Positions 7,537-10,447 of a stretch of DNA of 10,447 nt are shown one piece after another; position 1 is the first letter of the stretch, and every line of letters starts with the position of its first letter. Location: NCBI GenBank assembly GCA_026770575.1, contig MU658007.1, forward strand, positions 584 through 11,030, read 5' to 3'. The notes below the pieces were generated by a model, which had not been told where the DNA came from, did no database searches, and saw only the letters and a program-made list of their open reading frames with translations. Position numbers and translations under genes: made by a program. Origin of the DNA: Pelagophyceae sp. CCMP2097. Taxonomy: Eukaryota > Sar > Pelagophyceae.

Positions 7537-7578
7537 ATAATAGAATTTTATTTTTTATTTTTTTAAAATATAATTATA
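7537..7578. promoter_or_regulatory. Divergent promoter region, penton (-) and lipase (+)
   Basis: A 42-bp spacer between two genes read outward, almost entirely A/T. On the - strand, TTCTATTAT (7537-7545) touches the penton ATG. On the + strand, TTTAAA (7562-7567) lies 11 bases before the lipase ATG. Both directions must be driven from this interval or from inside the neighbouring gene, so it is a compact place to separate the two candidate motif classes. Confidence 0.5.
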
Positions 7579-8157
7579 ATGGTTAATAAAGAACTATATC
7601 TTAAAAATCTAAATATCGCACATGCAGCGTATAACAATAAAACTCCTGATGGATTTAGCAAGGTTCGCGATATGTCTGACAGACGTTCAAAAGTGTATCG
7701 CGATAATAAAAACGGGGACATCTATGTTGGTTTCCGAGGGACGCAGCCAACTAATTTGAACGACTTAAAGAGTGATTTGAATATTTTAAACGGCACACAA
7801 TCGAAAGATAACCGGTTTATACAATCAAGGGAAAAGGTGAAAAGTGTTAAACAGATGTTTCCGGATAGCAATATGTATTTATCGGGGCACTCGTTGGGAT
7901 CGAAACTATCCCAAGACATAGCGAGAACAGAGAAAGGAATTTCTGGGAGTTTCAACTTTTCTCCCGGAACGAACCCGCTCGTAGAGGGTTTTACAAAAAT
8001 TTTCGGAAAAACATCAAAAACCCCTCAATATAATTATGCCACAAGATTCGACCCAATATCGTCACCCTCATTATTAATAAACAGGAAAAATGAAAAAAAC
8101 AAATATGTAAACTGGAAGGGATTTGATCCTCACACTTTAATGAACTATTTTTTATGA
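7579..8157 (+). CDS. Class 3 lipase-like alpha/beta hydrolase
   Basis: A 192-residue protein, predicted serine esterase/lipase acting on acyl lipids. All expected elements are seen in the right order: the oxyanion-side strand YVGFRGTQ (49-56), the conserved downstream Asp region DLKSDLNI (62-69), the nucleophile elbow LSGHSLGSKL (101-110) with Ser105, a likely catalytic Asp158 in YATRFDPISS, and a likely catalytic His185 in FDPHTLMNYF. It is short for the family and looks like a minimal catalytic core, with no signal peptide or membrane helix. It is the only + strand gene in the middle of the window, in a - strand structural cluster, and its TGA abuts the stop codon of the converging gene. 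A role in host membrane breach or release is inference; it could also be a virion enzyme or an accessory gene gained from a host. Confidence 0.85.
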   Translation: MVNKELYLKNLNIAHAAYNNKTPDGFSKVRDMSDRRSKVYRDNKNGDIYVGFRGTQPTNLNDLKSDLNILNGTQSKDNRFIQSREKVKSVKQMFPDSNMYLSGHSLGSKLSQDIARTEKGISGSFNFSPGTNPLVEGFTKIFGKTSKTPQYNYATRFDPISSPSLLINRKNEKNKYVNWKGFDPHTLMNYFL

Positions 8158-8598
8158 AGCAATTTTAATTATTATTTTTTTTAATTTCATTCGCCCCAAA
8201 GTCACTTCTGGTATATCTAAAAACCTTAAAGTCGGAAGTTTCATTTTTATAGCATCGATGACATTTTGTTTAGATCTTAAATTTTCTGCGTTTTTAATTC
8301 CCAAACCTTTTGCTATATCATTAAACATCCATCGTTTCGTTCCGCCAATGTTTGCATCACTACCTTCTAATTTAAGAGAAAAAGACAAATCTTGCTCAAT
8401 AGTTTCAACATCTTGGTCCAATTCAATCTCATCATCAACAACCTCATCAACAATCTCCTCTGCCGCGATATTTCCACGGTTTCCACTGTTTTCGAGAAAA
8501 AGAGGCTCGTGGTTATGGTTGCCTAAAATGTGCATCATATTTGTTTTGAAATGTCCTCGTAGAATTCTATTCATCGCTTCATTGTGATTATAATCCAT
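8152..8598 (-). CDS. Acidic protein with Rho_N/SAP-like C-terminal segment, unknown function
   Basis: A 148-residue protein. Residues 1-45 are His/Asn-rich (HILGNHNHEP). Residues 47-70 are strongly acidic (EEIVDEVVDDEIELDQDVE). Residues 89-121 read as helix-extension-helix, with FNDIAKGLGIKNAENL followed by K110 and VIDAIKMKL. This pattern resembles Rho_N, HeH or SAP domains that bind nucleic acid. The C-terminal tail is Lys/Ile-rich. The stop TAA (8152-8154) abuts the lipase TGA (8155-8157), so the two genes are tail to tail with no spacer. TTTAAA at 8608-8613 lies nine bases before the ATG. It is next to the packaging ATPase in the same orientation, so a role in DNA handling or packaging would fit, but that is inference. 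The domain match is by eye and short. Confidence 0.65.
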   Translation of the reverse strand: MDYNHNEAMNRILRGHFKTNMMHILGNHNHEPLFLENSGNRGNIAAEEIVDEVVDDEIELDQDVETIEQDLSFSLKLEGSDANIGGTKRWMFNDIAKGLGIKNAENLRSKQNVIDAIKMKLPTLRFLDIPEVTLGRMKLKKIIIKIAS

Positions 8599-8607
8599 AG
8601 TTAAACC

Positions 8608-8613
8608 TTTAAA
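8608..8613 (-). promoter_or_regulatory. TTTAAA motif ahead of the acidic-protein gene
   Basis: TTTAAA lies nine bases before the ATG, inside a run of A/T. The same hexamer is found at 7562-7567 (lipase), 9432-9437 (ATPase) and 10430-10435 (T5orf172 gene), 10-15 bases from the starts. It may be a promoter element. Confidence 0.3.
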
Positions 8614-8634
8614 AAAAAATTGAACATCATTTTA

Positions 8635-9039
8635 TTATTCTGATTTTATTTTTATCATATCAAAGTTGCTAAAATATACGGCAGGCTTGTCTAATCTAAT
8701 CCCAAGAAAATCTCCCTTTTTTTTATAGAGCAAAGGTTGCAGTTCCATGTACTCTTTAAATGATATGTCAGGTAGATATTCCTCATGAAACAATTTCAAT
8801 CTTTTCACGTTATTGCAACTAAAATTTATAACACATGAAACGGATTGACGTGCAGATAAACTTAGTTGCGTTTGATCTTGGAGACATAAAAAAATCGTCA
8901 GCCTTAAATGTCTATGTTTTGAAACGAGATTATTTAATTTGGAAATCATTTTTCCATTACATTTCAAAGAACTGGCGGCATCGTCAATGTAAACACACGT
9001 ATGCATCAATTCGAGAGAGTCGCGTTCACACGATTCCAA
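8635..9039 (-). CDS. Packaging ATPase (A32/FtsK-HerA type), C-terminal part after a frame break
   Basis: The 134-residue ORF begins at an internal Met, but the frame that matches the ATPase is open further upstream to about 9108. It holds the Walker B strand TCVYIDDAASS (residues 14-24, with Asp19-Asp20) and the later LCLQDQTQLSLSARQSV region (52-68). This Gln/Arg motif follows Walker B in A32-type and FtsK/HerA-type ATPases. The remainder is the family's usual C-terminal stretch. It lacks the Walker A loop, which is in the preceding ORF in another frame, so alone it cannot be an active ATPase. The start at 9039 is arbitrary; the product is probably the continuation of the upstream ORF. TAA ends it 36 bp before the ATG of the next gene. 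Confidence 0.8.
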   Translation of the reverse strand: MESCERDSLELMHTCVYIDDAASSLKCNGKMISKLNNLVSKHRHLRLTIFLCLQDQTQLSLSARQSVSCVINFSCNNVKRLKLFHEEYLPDISFKEYMELQPLLYKKKGDFLGIRLDKPAVYFSNFDMIKIKSE

Positions 9040-9416
9040 TACATAGTCAAGAAAATTCTCATCATATTCGTGAAATATTTGTTCTTCGGGAAGTGATTCA
9101 AAGGGATTTTTATTGTAATGGAATGGAGTGTAGACTCTGGAATGAAAAGAATAACTTTATCGAACACGTTGGCGTATATCCGATTTGTTTTATTTTTAGC
9201 AGTTAATATACTGGTCACAAATGTACTTTTGCCTGATCCAGGGCTACCTAATACAACAAAACAAGCACTTTTGTTCGGAAATAATTGCGTATCTGGCAAC
9301 CAATGAACGTTTTCAATTTGTTTTGTTTTTTTGTTGTAATATTTTAGTGAACTATCCGCAGTCTGGTCCATTATCTCGATTTGGGTGTTATTTTTTTTCA
9401 ATACTTCAATTTTCAT
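9006..9416 (-). CDS. Packaging ATPase (A32/FtsK-HerA type), N-terminal part with Walker A
   Basis: This part encodes the ATP-binding half of the genome-packaging motor. Starting at MKIEVLKKN (9416), the Walker A loop GSPGSGKS is at residues 57-64, with Lys63, preceded by a beta strand CFVVL and followed by KVILFIPEST. A longer frame begins at 9446 but overlaps the end of the neighbouring gene (stop at 9433-9435), so 9416 is preferred. After about residue 103 the protein stops resembling the family. The matching sequence continues in the -1 frame from the T-run at 9107-9111, and this ORF runs on another 33 or so codons of out-of-frame sequence to a stop at 9006-9008. TTTAAA at 9432-9437 lies 15 bases upstream. 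Together with the downstream part the gene would be of ordinary ATPase length. Confidence 0.8.
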   Translation of the reverse strand: MKIEVLKKNNTQIEIMDQTADSSLKYYNKKTKQIENVHWLPDTQLFPNKSACFVVLGSPGSGKSTFVTSILTAKNKTNRIYANVFDKVILFIPESTLHSITIKIPLNHFPKNKYFTNMMRIFLTMYWNRVNATLSN

Positions 9417-9431
9417 ACTTATGTAAACATA

Positions 9432-9437
9432 TTTAAA
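9432..9437 (-). promoter_or_regulatory. TTTAAA motif ahead of the ATPase gene
   Basis: TTTAAA lies 15 bases before the preferred ATPase ATG at 9416. It overlaps the stop codon of the upstream membrane-protein gene, so the signal, if real, is embedded in coding sequence. Confidence 0.25.
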
Positions 9438-9630
9438 TGTTATCATCAGCTTCTTTTAATATACCCGCGACGAGATTTTCGCTCATTGGGATTTGTTCAA
9501 TATTTATACAATCCCCGCACTTTATTGATTTAATTCGTGAATATAAACACGCCCGAATAATTCTATGAATACATATACCAATTGCTGCTAATATGGAAAC
9601 AATTAAAAATTCATCGTTCAATGTTTCCAT
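9433..9630 (-). CDS. Small single-helix membrane protein with CxxC motif
   Basis: A 65-residue protein. Residues 8-23 (FLIVSILAAIGICIHR) form one likely membrane helix after a short acidic N-terminus. A basic stretch follows (residues 23-37), then CGDC (38-41) and INIEQIP, with an acidic tail to the C-terminus. A short lumenal or extracellular N-terminus and a basic, Cys-containing cytosolic segment are predicted from the positive-inside rule. Small proteins with one helix followed by a Cys-rich stretch ending in 'I.I..' are common among this kind of virus, but I cannot name a family. It sits between the T5orf172 gene (15-bp spacer) and the ATPase gene, same orientation, likely cotranscribed. 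The function may be virion or host-membrane association. Confidence 0.65.
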   Translation of the reverse strand: METLNDEFLIVSILAAIGICIHRIIRACLYSRIKSIKCGDCINIEQIPMSENLVAGILKEADDNI

Positions 9631-9645
9631 ATGGTTTAATTTATT

Positions 9646-10419
9646 TTAATGTTTTTTCCGATCCTTTATCCGTTTGTCATGATCCGCCATCGAACTGACC
9701 TGAGACAGTGAATATACATAACGTTGTGAAGACCCTCTAACTGAACGTGGATTATCTACTTTTTGTAGAACGCCGTTTATATGTTTATATCCAACTGTTT
9801 TAGCTTGAACATAAACACTCGGGATTGTTTTCAAAATTTTGTTATATTCAACCCTTCTAACCAAACCGGACGTGTTCTTCTTAAAAAATGTTGCGTCGAT
9901 GAGATTTGGCGTTATATGGTTATATATGCGATCATCACAAAATTTTAAAAATTTATCCATTACTTTAACATCAACGTCGAACCACTCAGAAACGTTTCCA
10001 TTCGAGAAGACTATACGTTTCACTGACGGCTTGAACACATTCAGTATCATCTCGTGTAGAATAAATTCAGCCTTCTGCGCCTCCGAAGCAACTCCGTTCC
10101 CTTTTGTAGGGCTTTCCGCTTCGTCATATAAATAAAATCTATGTACATTAAAAGAAATTAATGATGTTCGAAATCCAGTCAACCGATTGAAACCATTATA
10201 TGTCCCAGATATTCGTTTTGTCCGAGAATATCCAACTTTCACCAAATTCAAGGACTTCGTCATTTTTTCGTCATCGTTAAAGCTATATGGATTAAATCTT
10301 TTGGATATTATATAGAGATAACTATCGATCTTTTCAAAATTATTTGTTTTGTTTTTTATCGATGGTGGAAATAAGCCATTTTCGAATTCCTTTTTTTTAT
10401 TCACATTGTCGAAGTCCAT
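9646..10419 (-). CDS. T5orf172 / GIY-YIG-like domain protein
   Basis: A 257-residue protein. Residues about 33-150 fit a T5orf172-type (GIY-YIG nuclease superfamily) domain: SYLYIIS (33-39) as the first strand, LVKVGYSR (59-66) as the 'K.G' strand, Arg69 after it, KAEFILHEMIL (116-126) with the conserved acidic Glu118, and a closing SEWFDVD (144-150). The insertion between the first two strands is longer than usual. The C-terminal 100 residues are basic (KTVGYKHING, RVEYNKILK) and end in KRIKDRKKH, suiting nucleic-acid binding. Proteins of this type often cut or bind DNA; activity here is inferred. The ATG at 10419 is preceded by TTTAAA (10430-10435). It is the right-most gene, 28 bp from the window edge, and is probably first in a - strand group with the membrane protein and ATPase genes. 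Confidence 0.7.
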   Translation of the reverse strand: MDFDNVNKKKEFENGLFPPSIKNKTNNFEKIDSYLYIISKRFNPYSFNDDEKMTKSLNLVKVGYSRTKRISGTYNGFNRLTGFRTSLISFNVHRFYLYDEAESPTKGNGVASEAQKAEFILHEMILNVFKPSVKRIVFSNGNVSEWFDVDVKVMDKFLKFCDDRIYNHITPNLIDATFFKKNTSGLVRRVEYNKILKTIPSVYVQAKTVGYKHINGVLQKVDNPRSVRGSSQRYVYSLSQVSSMADHDKRIKDRKKH

Positions 10420-10429
10420 AATATACCTA

Positions 10430-10435
10430 TTTAAA
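10430..10435 (-). promoter_or_regulatory. TTTAAA motif ahead of the T5orf172 gene
   Basis: TTTAAA is ten bases before the ATG at 10419, followed by TAGGTATATT. This is the fourth gene with this hexamer near its start. The upstream context is cut by the window edge. Confidence 0.3.
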
Positions 10436-10447
10436 AGAAATTCATTG

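Noticed and set aside
8258..8587. 109-residue + strand ORF opposite the acidic-protein gene
   Set aside because: Its Ser-rich sequence (SWSNSISSSTTSSTISS) is the complement of the acidic tract of the - strand gene.
9104..9114. Programmed -1 frameshift in the ATPase
   Set aside because: The site has only five A, lacks the standard slippery heptamer in the zero frame, and I see no clear downstream stem or pseudoknot. It is kept only as a possibility inside the finding.
8835..9206. 123-residue + strand ORF across the ATPase
   Set aside because: It is antisense to the ATPase coding sequence, with no motif and no recognisable leader. It is a shadow frame.
9839..10135. 98-residue + strand ORF opposite the T5orf172 gene
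   Set aside because: It is antisense to a gene with a recognisable domain; no independent support.
1..10447. Bacteriophage origin, suggested by YYNKTEVN-type fibre repeats
   Set aside because: No Shine-Dalgarno sites, no tail or terminase genes, AT-rich leaders, and an A32-type ATPase with penton and capsid genes favour a eukaryotic virus.

Overview
The window looks like part of a small eukaryotic DNA virus of the Polinton-like / Preplasmiviricota kind (polinton-like virus, virophage or adintovirus relative), either a free viral contig or a copy integrated in a protist or algal genome. The DNA is AT-rich and gene-dense, with spacers of tens to about 240 bp and no visible introns, tRNAs or rRNAs. 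The assignment rests on four things seen together: a 418-residue candidate major capsid protein, a 280-residue candidate penton (minor capsid) protein, an A32/FtsK-HerA-type packaging ATPase with a Walker A motif, and a long fibre-like protein with collagen-like and coiled-coil repeats. The capsid calls come from sequence character, order and size rather than a database match. No replication gene (polymerase, primase-helicase), integrase, maturation protease or terminal repeat is visible, so the genome continues beyond one or both ends. The host cannot be named.

Layout. At the left, two + strand genes: the last 50 codons of an unknown gene (1-153) and a 104-residue basic protein (235-549). 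From 539 to 7536 everything supported lies on the - strand. In the direction of transcription this is penton (7536-6694), an AT-rich spacer with a doubtful 44-codon ORF, major capsid protein (6482-5226), the fibre locus (5093-786) and a doubtful 62-residue ORF (727-539). A 42-bp divergent promoter region (7537-7578) separates penton from a + strand class 3 lipase-like hydrolase (7579-8157). The lipase gene meets, tail to tail, a second - strand block: an acidic protein with a Rho_N/SAP-like C-terminal segment (8598-8152), the packaging ATPase (9416-8635), a one-helix membrane protein (9630-9433) and a T5orf172/GIY-YIG-like protein (10419-9646).

Two important genes are interrupted. The fibre locus is one reading frame of about 1,435 codons cut by a single in-frame TAA at 3042-3044. 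An internal duplicate of the same module has a Glu codon there, so this is a real interruption of an ancestral single protein. The ATPase is broken by a one-base shift at a run of five T (plus strand) at 9107-9111, which separates Walker A from Walker B. These may be sequencing errors, decay of an integrated copy, or recoding; the sequence alone does not decide.

How the genes would work together: capsid protein and penton build an icosahedral shell, the ATPase fills it with DNA, and the fibre protein or proteins probably project from the capsid for host attachment. The lipase-like enzyme could act on host membranes during entry or exit, and the T5orf172 protein could act on DNA. Two upstream sequence classes stand out: TTCTATWAT directly against the ATG of both capsid genes, and TTTAAA 9-15 bases ahead of four non-capsid genes. 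They may mark two expression classes.
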